A DNA stretch of 64,000 nt, from assembly GCA_041941305.1 (NCBI GenBank), contig JBGTQJ010000036.1:30789-94788 (forward strand), in the 5' to 3' direction. Positions 1 through 8,600 of the stretch are shown here, one piece after another. Origin of the DNA: JANSWP01 sp041941305. Its GTDB lineage: Bacteria > Bacteroidota > Bacteroidia > Chitinophagales > Saprospiraceae. Both the position numbers and the translations under genes were made by a program. Under the pieces are notes generated by a model. That model searched no databases. It saw only the letters and a list, made by a program, of their open reading frames with translations, and was not told the origin of the DNA. Positions within the stretch are counted from its first letter, which is position 1, and every line of letters begins with the position of its first letter.

Positions 1-2
1 TA

Positions 3-56
3 AGCAATTACCGAACAGTTGAAGTAAAGGAAAGGAGGATTAAAAGAATCAGATAA
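3..56 (+). CDS. Possible 3' end of a gene entering from the left edge
   Basis: One forward frame is open from the left edge and ends with TAA at 54-56, giving a basic 17-residue tail (ends KERRIKRIR). The other forward frames have stops at 1-3 and 20-22. The piece is too short to assign to a family and could be chance. The following 204 bases up to yqgE hold no convincing gene. Confidence 0.2.
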   Translation, partial: SNYRTVEVKERRIKRIR

Positions 57-260
57 ATCTTGTTTAAGAGAAAGATAATTAAATTTTCATTTTATAAAAG
101 ACTCACAATCAAAAGTATAATAGATTGTCGTTTAGGATTTTCCTCAAATATTAAACTTTTTTCAATAGAATAGATAGATTGTTTAATATTTGGTTTTGAG
201 CAAAAAAAATTTTGCATATTCGAAATTTCGATCTGATATTTAGCCGAAAATAAAGATAGA

Positions 261-818
261 ATGACAAGGCAAGAAGTCAAGGCGGGAAAAGTTCTTTTAG
301 CTGAACCCTTTATGTTCGATTCTAATTTCAAAAGATCTGCAATTTTACTTTGTGAACATAACGAAGAAGGCAGTATAGGGTTTATTATGAATAAAGAACT
401 GGATATGAAAGTTGACGAATTGATTGGAGACTTTCCAGAGTTTGATACAAATGTTTTTTTTGGTGGCCCCGTACAAACCGATACCATTCACTATGTCCAT
501 AATGTTGGAGACCTATTGGAGGATAGTGTGAAAATATTAAATGGTGTGTTTTGGGGGGGCAATTTTGAAAAATTGAAATTCCTTATTGATTCTAAATTAA
601 TCTTACCTAAAAATATCCGCTTTTTTGTAGGTTATTCAGGCTGGTCTGAAGGACAACTAATGGATGAAATGGATTTTGGCTCCTGGGTGTTGGCTAATAT
701 GCACTCGAATTACCTCTTCAAATCCAAGCCCTCAATGCTATGGGAACAAATCATGGGCAACAAAGGCGATACCTTTTCTGTAATTTCTCAACTACCCGAT
801 GGCGCTAATTGGAATTAA
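261..818 (+). CDS. YqgE/AlgH family protein (DUF179)
   Basis: A 185-residue protein of the YqgE/AlgH family. The family fold is recognised from the N-terminal pattern G-K-V-L-L-A-E-P-F at residues 9-17, the segment NEEGSIGFIMNKEL (about 34-47), the FFGGPV motif near residue 67 and the GYSGWSEGQL motif near residue 124. Length matches the usual 180-190 residues. The molecular role of the family is not settled: AlgH was linked to alginate regulation in Pseudomonas, and YqgE is a conserved protein without proven enzymatic activity. No signal peptide or membrane segment is visible, so it should be cytoplasmic. It stands alone, followed by a 292-base palindromic spacer before rtcB. The ATG at 261 is the only start that keeps the conserved N-terminus. 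Confidence 0.9.
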   Translation: MTRQEVKAGKVLLAEPFMFDSNFKRSAILLCEHNEEGSIGFIMNKELDMKVDELIGDFPEFDTNVFFGGPVQTDTIHYVHNVGDLLEDSVKILNGVFWGGNFEKLKFLIDSKLILPKNIRFFVGYSGWSEGQLMDEMDFGSWVLANMHSNYLFKSKPSMLWEQIMGNKGDTFSVISQLPDGANWN

Positions 819-896
819 TTTCCGATTTTAATGGTTGCTTGGCTGGAATGTTTAATGGAGCTTTACAAAAAATCATTGGGGCTGTCTCATAAGACC

Positions 897-1047
897 TTCG
901 GCGGCAAAACCCTCCAAAGAAATATTGTTCGCCGCCGCAAGAGGCGGCGTGACTTATGATCTGTAATTGGGGGAGTCTATCGGAGAGGACTCCGACCATG
1001 TAAAAATCCAATTCCAAGATGCCGCCGAGTCCTCTTCGAGAGACTCC
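897..1047. repeat. GC-rich inverted-repeat spacer between yqgE and rtcB
   Basis: The spacer is richer in G+C than its surroundings. Bases 972-992 and 1027-1047 form an inverted repeat (19 of 21 pair) around a 34-base loop. A separate short hairpin is made by GCCGCC (931-936) and GGCGGC (943-948). A reverse reading frame of 99 codons across the spacer (805-1104) looks like chance read-through of the repeats. No T-run follows, so a simple terminator is unlikely; it resembles the intergenic palindromic islands seen elsewhere in this window. Confidence 0.6.
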
Positions 1048-1110
1048 ACTTGTTACTGCAGATGCGACAAAATGAAATACACCCATTAATGGAATTTTAA
1101 ACAAGCTCTA

Positions 1111-2511
1111 ATGGCGAATTATAAATTAAGAAGAAAAGACTTAAAAAAATTGGGCTATCCGAATGGAAGGGCTACTGCTATGGCTATCAATATGATGCTA
1201 AAGCATTACAAACGCACTCCAAAGGAAGATGTATTGGAATTGCTTAAAAGGGTTTATGATAATCCTCAGGATTTTTTGGAAGATGAGGTATTAGGACGGA
1301 TTGCAGAAGAACTGATTGAAAAAGTGCCTCCTGCAGCAAAAAAGTACTCCTTAAATGAGGAAATGGTATATTACAAAACCTATGGTGCGAAAGGAATTGA
1401 AGAAGGAGCCCGGGAACAAATGGATGCGGCTATGAAGTTGCCAATTACCCTGGCTGGGGCATTAATGGCAGATGCGCACCATGGCTATGGTCTGCCAATA
1501 GGGGGTGTTTTAGCAACCGAGAATGCAGTGATTCCTTATGGCGTAGGTGTTGATATTGGATGTAGAATGTGCCTGTCAATTTATGACTTACCTCCGAAGT
1601 TCATTGGAAGGGAAAATTACAAATTAACTGGCTTTTTAAAAGAGCATACCAAATTTGGACTTAGGGCCTTTAAGAAGCCTTTGCCCGACCCCATTTTCGA
1701 AAGATCGGAATTTAAGGAAATACCTTTTGTATCCAACTTGAAAAACAAAGCTTATTCCCAGATAGGCTCCTCTGGGTCTGGTAATCATTTTGTAGAGTTT
1801 GGAATTGTGAATATCACCGATCCAGATAATGAATTTAACTTGCCAGTTGGCGAGTATGTTGGTCTATTGTCCCACTCGGGCTCTAGAGGATTGGGTGCAA
1901 ATATTGCCAAGCATTATACCCAATTGGCAAGGGAAAAATGTCATTTACCCAAAATAGCCAAACATTTAGCATGGCTGGATTTGAATTCTGAGGAGGGACA
2001 GGAATACTGGCTGGCGATGAATCTGGCGGGTGATTATGCTTCTGCTTGTCACGATCACATACATAGACGAATGCAAATGGCATTGGGAGAAGCACCCATT
2101 GCCAAAGTTGAAAATCACCACAATTTTGCATGGAAGGAAACATTGGAAGATGGAAGAGAGGTAATTGTCCACAGAAAAGGTGCTACACCAGCTGGAAAAG
2201 GGGTATTAGGAATCATACCAGGTTCGATGACCGCTGAGGGCTTTATTGTTAGAGGTAAAGGCAATACGACATCTTTAAATTCTGCAAGTCATGGTGCAGG
2301 GCGAGTGATGTCCAGAACCAGGGCAAAAAATTCCATTACTACTCACCAATTGAAAAAAGTCTTGAGGGACCATGGAGTTGAATTGATTGGCGGTGGATTG
2401 GATGAAGCACCCATGGCATATAAAGACATTCATCAGGTGATGGCAGCACAAGCCGATTTGGTGGAAGTAGTGGGTACTTTCTTGCCGAAAATTGTGAGGA
2501 TGGATAAATGA
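1111..2511 (+). CDS. rtcB: RNA-splicing ligase RtcB
   Basis: A 466-residue RtcB-type RNA ligase, which joins a 2',3'-cyclic or 3'-phosphate end to a 5'-OH end using GTP and Mn2+. Family landmarks in order: DAHHGYGLPIGG (121-132), the metal-binding GVGVDIGCRM (144-153, Asp148 and Cys151), HSGSRG near 255, HNFAW near 349, HRKGATPA, PGSM and SHGAGR, which holds the guanylylated histidine of the family. Compared with E. coli RtcB (about 408 residues) it has a basic N-terminal extension of roughly 70 residues. No rtcA, archease or prfH gene is adjacent. Its stop codon TGA overlaps the ATG of the next frame (ATGA, 2508-2511), which encodes a CHAT remnant. Confidence 0.95.
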   Translation: MANYKLRRKDLKKLGYPNGRATAMAINMMLKHYKRTPKEDVLELLKRVYDNPQDFLEDEVLGRIAEELIEKVPPAAKKYSLNEEMVYYKTYGAKGIEEGAREQMDAAMKLPITLAGALMADAHHGYGLPIGGVLATENAVIPYGVGVDIGCRMCLSIYDLPPKFIGRENYKLTGFLKEHTKFGLRAFKKPLPDPIFERSEFKEIPFVSNLKNKAYSQIGSSGSGNHFVEFGIVNITDPDNEFNLPVGEYVGLLSHSGSRGLGANIAKHYTQLAREKCHLPKIAKHLAWLDLNSEEGQEYWLAMNLAGDYASACHDHIHRRMQMALGEAPIAKVENHHNFAWKETLEDGREVIVHRKGATPAGKGVLGIIPGSMTAEGFIVRGKGNTTSLNSASHGAGRVMSRTRAKNSITTHQLKKVLRDHGVELIGGGLDEAPMAYKDIHQVMAAQADLVEVVGTFLPKIVRMDK

Positions 2512-2795
2512 TCATTTTGGTGCTTTCTGCCTGCGAAATTGGTTTGGGAGACATTGAGGGAAACGAAGGCGTATATGGATTACAGCGTGCTTTTAGAATT
2601 GCTGGCGTCAAATACCTGATTATGAGTCTGTGGCAGGTACCTGATCAAGAGACCTCCATCTTTATGATCACTTTTTATAAAAATTGGATAGTGCATAAAA
2701 TGTCAATCCCGGACGCATTTCGCAGCACTCAAGGGGAAATGAGGGAACGATTTATCAATCCATACCAGTGGGCGGGATTTGTGTTGATAGAATAA
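2508..2795 (+). pseudogene. C-terminal remnant of a CHAT-domain (caspase-like) protein
   Basis: The 95 residues match the last part of CHAT domains: VLSACEIGLG at residues 4-13 contains the catalytic Cys region, followed by GVYGLQRAFRIAG, SLWQVPDQET, the AFRSTQ segment and the closing NPYQWAGFVLI. CHAT peptidases need a His-Cys pair; the His-bearing half and the TPR region that usually precedes it are absent, because all upstream DNA is rtcB. The frame begins with ATG inside the rtcB stop codon, so it could still be translated by coupling. I call it a gene fragment left by a rearrangement; a functional mini-protein is possible but unsupported. Confidence 0.75.
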
Positions 2796-2862
2796 TGCAC
2801 CTTAAAGATGTAATAAATCAATTAACAGTCAAATATTAGAGAATACCACATTGACTTTGCTG

Positions 2863-4194
2863 TTATTTACCAACATAATTGGAGGGCGAAATCTTCTTCA
2901 ATTCTATTTTAACTTCATTTTTTATGTCAAGATTGTCGATAAATTGATGAATTTCATTTTGTCCAATGGATGCTTTTCCACGAGTCAAATCCAAAAGGGC
3001 TTCATAAGGTTTAGGGAAACCTTCTCTTCTTAGAATATTCTGAATCGCCTCTGCAACTACCATCCAATTGGCTTCCAAATCTTCTTGCAATTTTGCTTTA
3101 TTCAACAACAGTTTCCCTAATCCTTTTTGAATTGATTTAAAGGCGATAATGGTGTGACCAAAAGGCACCCCAATATTTCTCAATACGGTACTGTCTGTCA
3201 AATCTCTTTGCAGACGGGAGATGGGGAGTTTTTCTGCCAAATGACCAAATAATGCATTGGCAATGCCCAAATTCCCCTCTGCATTCTCAAAATCAATGGG
3301 ATTGACCTTGTGCGGCATAGCCGAAGAACCGATTTCTCCTTTTATGGTTTTTTGCCTGAAATATTCCATGGAAATATAAGTCCAAACATCCCGGCAAAAA
3401 TCTATTAAAATGGTGTTGACTCTGCTTAAGTTGTGAAATACCGCCGCAAGATTGTCGTAGTGTTCAATTTGGGTGGTCGGGAAGGAGCGATTCAATCCCA
3501 AATATTGGTGTAAGAATTGGTGACTGAATTGATGCCAATCTATGTCAGGGAAAGTCACATAATGCGCATTTAATCCTCCAGTTGCACCTCCAAACTTGGC
3601 AGAGAAAGGAATACTGTTTAATTGGGATAATTGGACTTCCAGGCGTTCCACGAAGACCTCAATTTCTTTACCTAATCGGGTAGGGGAGGCAGGTTGACCG
3701 TGGGTTCTCGCCAACATGGGAATGTCACTCCATTCTTTCACCAGTTTTTTTAATTCCTCGATGAGCTCCTGAATTTGTGGTGAATAAACATCTTGAATTG
3801 CCTCTTTTAATGATAATGGAGTAGCAGTATTGTTGATATCCTGTGAGGTCAATCCAAAATGGATAAATTCTTTGTATTTGCTCAACCCCAAATTGTCAAA
3901 TGCATCCTTGATGAAATATTCGACGGCTTTGACGTCGTGATTGGTTGTCTTTTCAATCTCTTTTATTTTGTCTCCATCAGCTACCGAAAAATATTTGGCA
4001 ATAGCTTCCAACTGAGCAATCTGGTTGGAATCAATTTCTTCCAATTGGGGCAATGGTATAGCACAAAGTGCCTTAAAATATTGAATTTCAACATGTACCC
4101 TGTATTTGATTAGAGCGTATTCAGAAAAGTACTTGGAGAGGTCCTTAGTCTTGGAAGAATAACGGCCATCAATTGGCGAAATAGAAGTTAGCAT
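2863..4194 (-). CDS. purB: Adenylosuccinate lyase
   Basis: A 443-residue PurB enzyme of the fumarase/aspartase superfamily. It cleaves SAICAR to AICAR and adenylosuccinate to AMP, both releasing fumarate, in purine synthesis. The N-terminal SPIDGRY, the TSQDINNTATPLSL segment (about 116-129), ARTHGQPASPTRLG (about 163-176) and the superfamily signature GSSAMPHKVNP (about 290-300, mobile serine loop) are all intact. Length is near the E. coli-type enzyme (456). It is monocistronic and diverges from the next gene; a TAnnTTTG box on the minus strand lies about 150 bases upstream. Confidence 0.95.
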   Translation of the reverse strand: MLTSISPIDGRYSSKTKDLSKYFSEYALIKYRVHVEIQYFKALCAIPLPQLEEIDSNQIAQLEAIAKYFSVADGDKIKEIEKTTNHDVKAVEYFIKDAFDNLGLSKYKEFIHFGLTSQDINNTATPLSLKEAIQDVYSPQIQELIEELKKLVKEWSDIPMLARTHGQPASPTRLGKEIEVFVERLEVQLSQLNSIPFSAKFGGATGGLNAHYVTFPDIDWHQFSHQFLHQYLGLNRSFPTTQIEHYDNLAAVFHNLSRVNTILIDFCRDVWTYISMEYFRQKTIKGEIGSSAMPHKVNPIDFENAEGNLGIANALFGHLAEKLPISRLQRDLTDSTVLRNIGVPFGHTIIAFKSIQKGLGKLLLNKAKLQEDLEANWMVVAEAIQNILRREGFPKPYEALLDLTRGKASIGQNEIHQFIDNLDIKNEVKIELKKISPSNYVGK

Positions 4195-4344
4195 TGTTTT
4201 TGGTTATAATGGGAATAGGATTCAAAATGTTTATTGTGTTTAAAGAGTTGAAAATGAATTCATAAAACATTTGATAAAAACAAAATTGAAACTCTTGTAA
4301 CCAGAAACCATTTTTATCCGACTCACCTTGCCTTCAAATTTCCG

Positions 4345-4352
4345 CAAATGTA
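4345..4352 (-). promoter_or_regulatory. Candidate -7 promoter box for purB
   Basis: On the minus strand the sequence reads TACATTTG followed by CGG, matching the Bacteroidota -7 consensus TAnnTTTG. A TTTG sits about 23 bases upstream as a weak -33 candidate. It would give a leader of about 145 bases and lies just before the start of the divergent gene at 4366. Confidence 0.35.
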
Positions 4353-4365
4353 ACATGTCTGACCC

Positions 4366-5550
4366 ATGAACTATTCAAAAATCCCTCTAATTCTATTTGG
4401 ACTTTCCTTTTTTTTGTATTTCAATAATACCCATGCACAGGAAGTCATCATCCCTGTATCAATAAGTCAACAGCAAATTGAAGAAATCGAATTGCTGGAT
4501 TCCCAAATTTTGGTGCTGCATCTTCAAAAAGAAAGGCTGGAAAGAGCACAATTAACCGGAACAAGCCTGCAACAGTTGAATTGTGATGAAATGACCCATC
4601 ATTTGGAACAACATAAATTATTTGCAGAATTGAATGCAGATATTGCCAAAAAAGAATTTAATAGAGTTAAGAAAAAGGGCATGGAAGGAAATGCCCTGTC
4701 TGTTAAAGAATATAGCGCCAGGGTATTTAGCTTGAATCGACAAATTTCAGAGTTGGTAGTTGAAAACCAAAGATTGAAGTGTTTAAGAAAAAACATGGTT
4801 TCCAGGTGGGAGTCAGTCAATTTAGCTGATGTTGAAAGTCAAAAAGAAGTTTTTCGTCGTGAGTTATCGATGGATAATGAGGTGCTGAAACAACAGTTAG
4901 ATGTTTTGGAGTCTTTGCGAAAGACAAATATGGAAAAAAGCTATTTGCATTATGGAAAGGAGCAATTTCAAATTTTGGCTGAGGTGGAGCGTATCAAATA
5001 TGAAAAAGCCATGGTGAGTATCGAATTGACAGAGAATTCTTTAAGGGAATGGCAATTAAAGGCTGGAGGAACAAAAAAGTTTGGCAAACAAATTCAACAA
5101 ACTCAAAAAAGCCTTTCCGAACTAAAACAACAGGCGTTTGCTACCAAACTAAATTATTTGGGAGTATTTAACCAAATAAAAACCAATCCCAAATGGCAGG
5201 ATGACTTATCTGCTTTCCAATTTTTGGAAGTTTTTGAAAAAGGAGATAAAAGCGAACTTCCTGAAGCATTAATTAAACAAAGTCCTTCTTATTTAAAATT
5301 GATTGACATGATTGATTTTCAGGTAATTGAAAATGAATACTTATTTGAAAAGAAATTCAGAATTGAGGAGCACAATTTTCTGATAAAGCACCAAAAAACA
5401 GGAGAAATAGAATGGTTTTGTAATGATAAGATGCTTTCAAAAGAAGACTTTTTATTGTCAAGTACCACTGAATTAGCTAAAGAAATTTCGAATTTCCCAA
5501 AGGAAGAGCATCGTAGGATTTGGTATTATTTTGAAGGACTCATTGAATAA
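4366..5550 (+). CDS. Secreted coiled-coil protein of unknown function
   Basis: A 394-residue protein I do not recognise. A signal peptide is clear: residues 1-25 have a Lys, then a hydrophobic run (IPLILFGLSFFLYF) and a likely cleavage after THAQ. The rest is rich in Glu, Lys, Gln and Leu with long helical heptad-like stretches from about 40 to 260 (for example around LHLQKERLERAQL), suggesting a periplasmic coiled coil. The last 110 residues are more globular, with IEHNF-like and EIEWFCNDK segments. Helical architecture resembles membrane-fusion or TolC-type proteins, but no motif of either is seen. Stands alone; the next gene is convergent. Confidence 0.7.
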   Translation: MNYSKIPLILFGLSFFLYFNNTHAQEVIIPVSISQQQIEEIELLDSQILVLHLQKERLERAQLTGTSLQQLNCDEMTHHLEQHKLFAELNADIAKKEFNRVKKKGMEGNALSVKEYSARVFSLNRQISELVVENQRLKCLRKNMVSRWESVNLADVESQKEVFRRELSMDNEVLKQQLDVLESLRKTNMEKSYLHYGKEQFQILAEVERIKYEKAMVSIELTENSLREWQLKAGGTKKFGKQIQQTQKSLSELKQQAFATKLNYLGVFNQIKTNPKWQDDLSAFQFLEVFEKGDKSELPEALIKQSPSYLKLIDMIDFQVIENEYLFEKKFRIEEHNFLIKHQKTGEIEWFCNDKMLSKEDFLLSSTTELAKEISNFPKEEHRRIWYYFEGLIE

Positions 5551-5611
5551 GGGGTGAGTATTAAGACTATAATGGTCGTATTTTATCTTTAGCGTAATCA
5601 AGGATAAGCAC

Positions 5612-5644
5612 CAAGAGCCAGAACAATTTTGAACTTGGCTCTTG
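5612..5644. terminator. Stem-loop between convergent genes
   Basis: CAAGAGCCA (5612-5620) pairs with TGGCTCTTG (5636-5644) across a 15-base loop. It lies between the stop of the 4366 gene and the stop of the convergent alpha-2-macroglobulin gene. No good T-run is present on either side, so the terminator call rests on position. Confidence 0.4.
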
Positions 5645-5687
5645 ATACCTAACCTTGAAGTCATATCAATCCTTAGGAAGGAAAAAC

Positions 5688-8600
5688 TTAAATATCACTG
5701 GGAGCAACCACCTCAACCCATTTACCAGGTTCCCTTGCTTGTATAGAATTATTATACATAGCCTCACAGTTCACAGTTGGCAAATAAAATCTTCCCTGAT
5801 AAGCTGCGTTGAGTTGAATCCGATAGACGTGCTGATGGTTTTTCTTAATATCAAAATAGGTATAGACCCTGTCATCCCGAATGTCCTGATATTCTGGTTT
5901 GGTTGTATTTGCAAATGAGGAAAAATCAGACATACGGGAATTCAAAATTTCCCATCCAGAAGGGAAAATTTGTGTCAGTGCCATTTCATCATAATTAATG
6001 CCCTTTGTCCCTGGATTGATAATTCTTACTTCAGCCACAAAGTCTGTACCTTGCCCTAATTGACTCGGGTCCAAATTCTGCCCATCCATTGTCTGATAAT
6101 TGATGGTCATTTTCAAATTTTCTGAAGCTGAAGATTGATCGCCAATTAATGGCTGCCCGGTCAAAATAAGTTTTGCATACAACAACCCATTTGTAGGATT
6201 TTTAACTGATACCTGCTTATTGCCCATTTCATCAACTGGTATATTAATATTGATCAAAGGCGTATTGCTGCCCACATTTTCAAATTTTCCATTTCCTGAT
6301 TGATAACTAAATTTCAATCCATCTTCGGAAAATCCATCTTTTGCAAACTTTCCTATTGAAAGAAGGCAATAAGCCGTGGTTTGGGTGGAATACCAACTGT
6401 CTGCACTAAGCTTTTCTGAAATGTCTTTAACCAATTCGGCGGCATCAGTTGTATTGCTCATCAGGGACAAAGTCTCCAAAATCATTCCCAGGTCTCTCAA
6501 ATCTGAGCCATAGTTTCCTCCTAATTCTGAATAGGGCTGAATTTCTGTAGGCAGTTGGTTGATGATTTGATTGGCTATTTCATTTTTCCCAATTAAAGCA
6601 TAGGCTGCTGCTAACCTCCATTTTGCCTGGAGAGATAATCCCTCTGTTTCCCTCATTCGATTCATAGATCCAGATTCTGGCTCTTCTGCCAGGGCGAGGG
6701 TATATAAACGGTAAGCCTGCATCAAATCATTGTAGTTGTAATGACCGTGGTCTGAGAATCCACCATCTCTTGGTTGCCAATTTCTGGCCATTTTCTTTTG
6801 GTACTTAACCCAACGATTGAGCATATTCGGCGGTAAATTGTACCCAAGTGCTTTCGCTTCAAGCATAAAGTGACCAGCGTAATTACTTCCCCAATCAGAG
6901 GAGTTGTTTTGTCCTGGCCAATAGGCAAAACCTCCATCAGCAGTTTGGAATTTCTTTAAACGATTGATGGTCGCAGTAATATTTTTTGGAATCTCTTTTC
7001 TTTGCTTTTCATTTAACTCCAATAATTGATTGACATACAATTGAGGAAATCCGGAGGAGGTAGTTTGCTCAATACAGCCATGAGGATAGCGGATCAAATA
7101 ATCCAATCTGGATCCCAGATTAATAGGAGGGATATTGGAAACTTCTAAAATACCCTGATTGGTACCTTGTATTCCAACTTTTTCAAAAGTTTTTTCCCAG
7201 CTTGATCCAGCTTCCAAAATGCCTGAATAAACATTGGTAACATATGGATTGGGATTTCTAATATCCAATTCAATTTCCTGAGTAGCAGATTCACCACCTC
7301 CTGAGGCAGTGATTTTAAATTGGGCAATACCCACCATCTCCGAAACCTTTAAATCAAAATAAATCATCTGCTCACCAGGTTTTGAGAAACTCAAATTTTT
7401 ACTCTTTCCACTTGTTATTTTTACTAAACCACTTGTTTCAGAAAGACTGACAGAAACATTTTTAACCTTTTTATTCATTGCAAAAACACTAACCGGTAGC
7501 TTTAATGTTTCCGTCGGTCCAAGAACACGAGGTAATGTTCCCAACACCATTAAAGGTTTTCGGACAGGAGTGGTTTTTTCTGTATTTCCGTATGAACCAT
7601 TTGAATTGGAAGCTACGACCATGGTACGAACGGAACCCACATAATTGGGCATGGTTAATTCATGAGTAGCTTTTTTGCCTTTTTTGAGATAAAAGGGTCC
7701 CAAATTCATGACAACCGGCTTAAATCGATTGGCATTTTTCTTATCGGCAGAACGGTTGATTTCCCCGTCACCTCCAATACTTAAAATTCGCTCCAATTCT
7801 CCTCCATATGCCCCAAGCACATAATCATAAACATCCCATGTTTTTACACCCAGGGCTTCTCTGGCATAAAAGGAATTATGTGGATTAGGGGTCTTAAAAT
7901 TTGTCAAATCCAACAGTCCGTCATCTACTACTGCTATGGTGTAGGACATATCCTGTCCACTTTCTTCAGTTACTTCTACTTTGAATGACTCCATCGGTTT
8001 CAGCTCAGAAGCCATTTTTAAGCCAGGCTTCAAAATGGTTTTTGGATTTTCAACTTCTATTGGCACAACGCCATACATCCTTATAGGCAAATCGTTATTG
8101 GATTGAGCATGTGGCTGTATTAAAGAAACATGGGCATAAACTGTCGGAGCCATTTCAGGGGTAGCTACAAAAGTAAAGGTGTTATCGCCTTTGGTTGCAT
8201 TGTCCCATTGACTGTCAATGACTTTGGTACCTGTTTCAAGCGTGATCAAAACTCTTCCTGACTCACCCGCTGGTACATTAATTTCAATGGTTTCGCCCAC
8301 TTCATATTTTGGTTTACCGCTGGCAAAACTCATCATTGCCGCTTCCTTTTTATTGGAATTATCATCTCCATACCAAGGATATCCTGCGTAAAATATATCT
8401 CCTGAGCAGTGTCCCCCTTCCTCATCACATACCCTTACCAAATACCTTCCCCAACTATCTACTTTTGTCGTCCAACTGGCTTCTCCTTTTCCATCCGTTG
8501 TGGCAACAATTGTTTCAACAGCATTGTAATGATTACTTTGATTGTAACGACTTAGGTTGTCCCATCCTCGATCCCACCACCATCGCCATTCTAATTTATA

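Noticed and set aside
92..487. Reverse 131-codon reading frame overlapping yqgE
   Set aside because: Most of it is antisense to a clear yqgE gene and the product is low-complexity Ser/Leu.
805..1104. Reverse 99-codon reading frame
   Set aside because: It runs through the palindromic spacer, has no recognisable family and its residues follow the inverted repeats.
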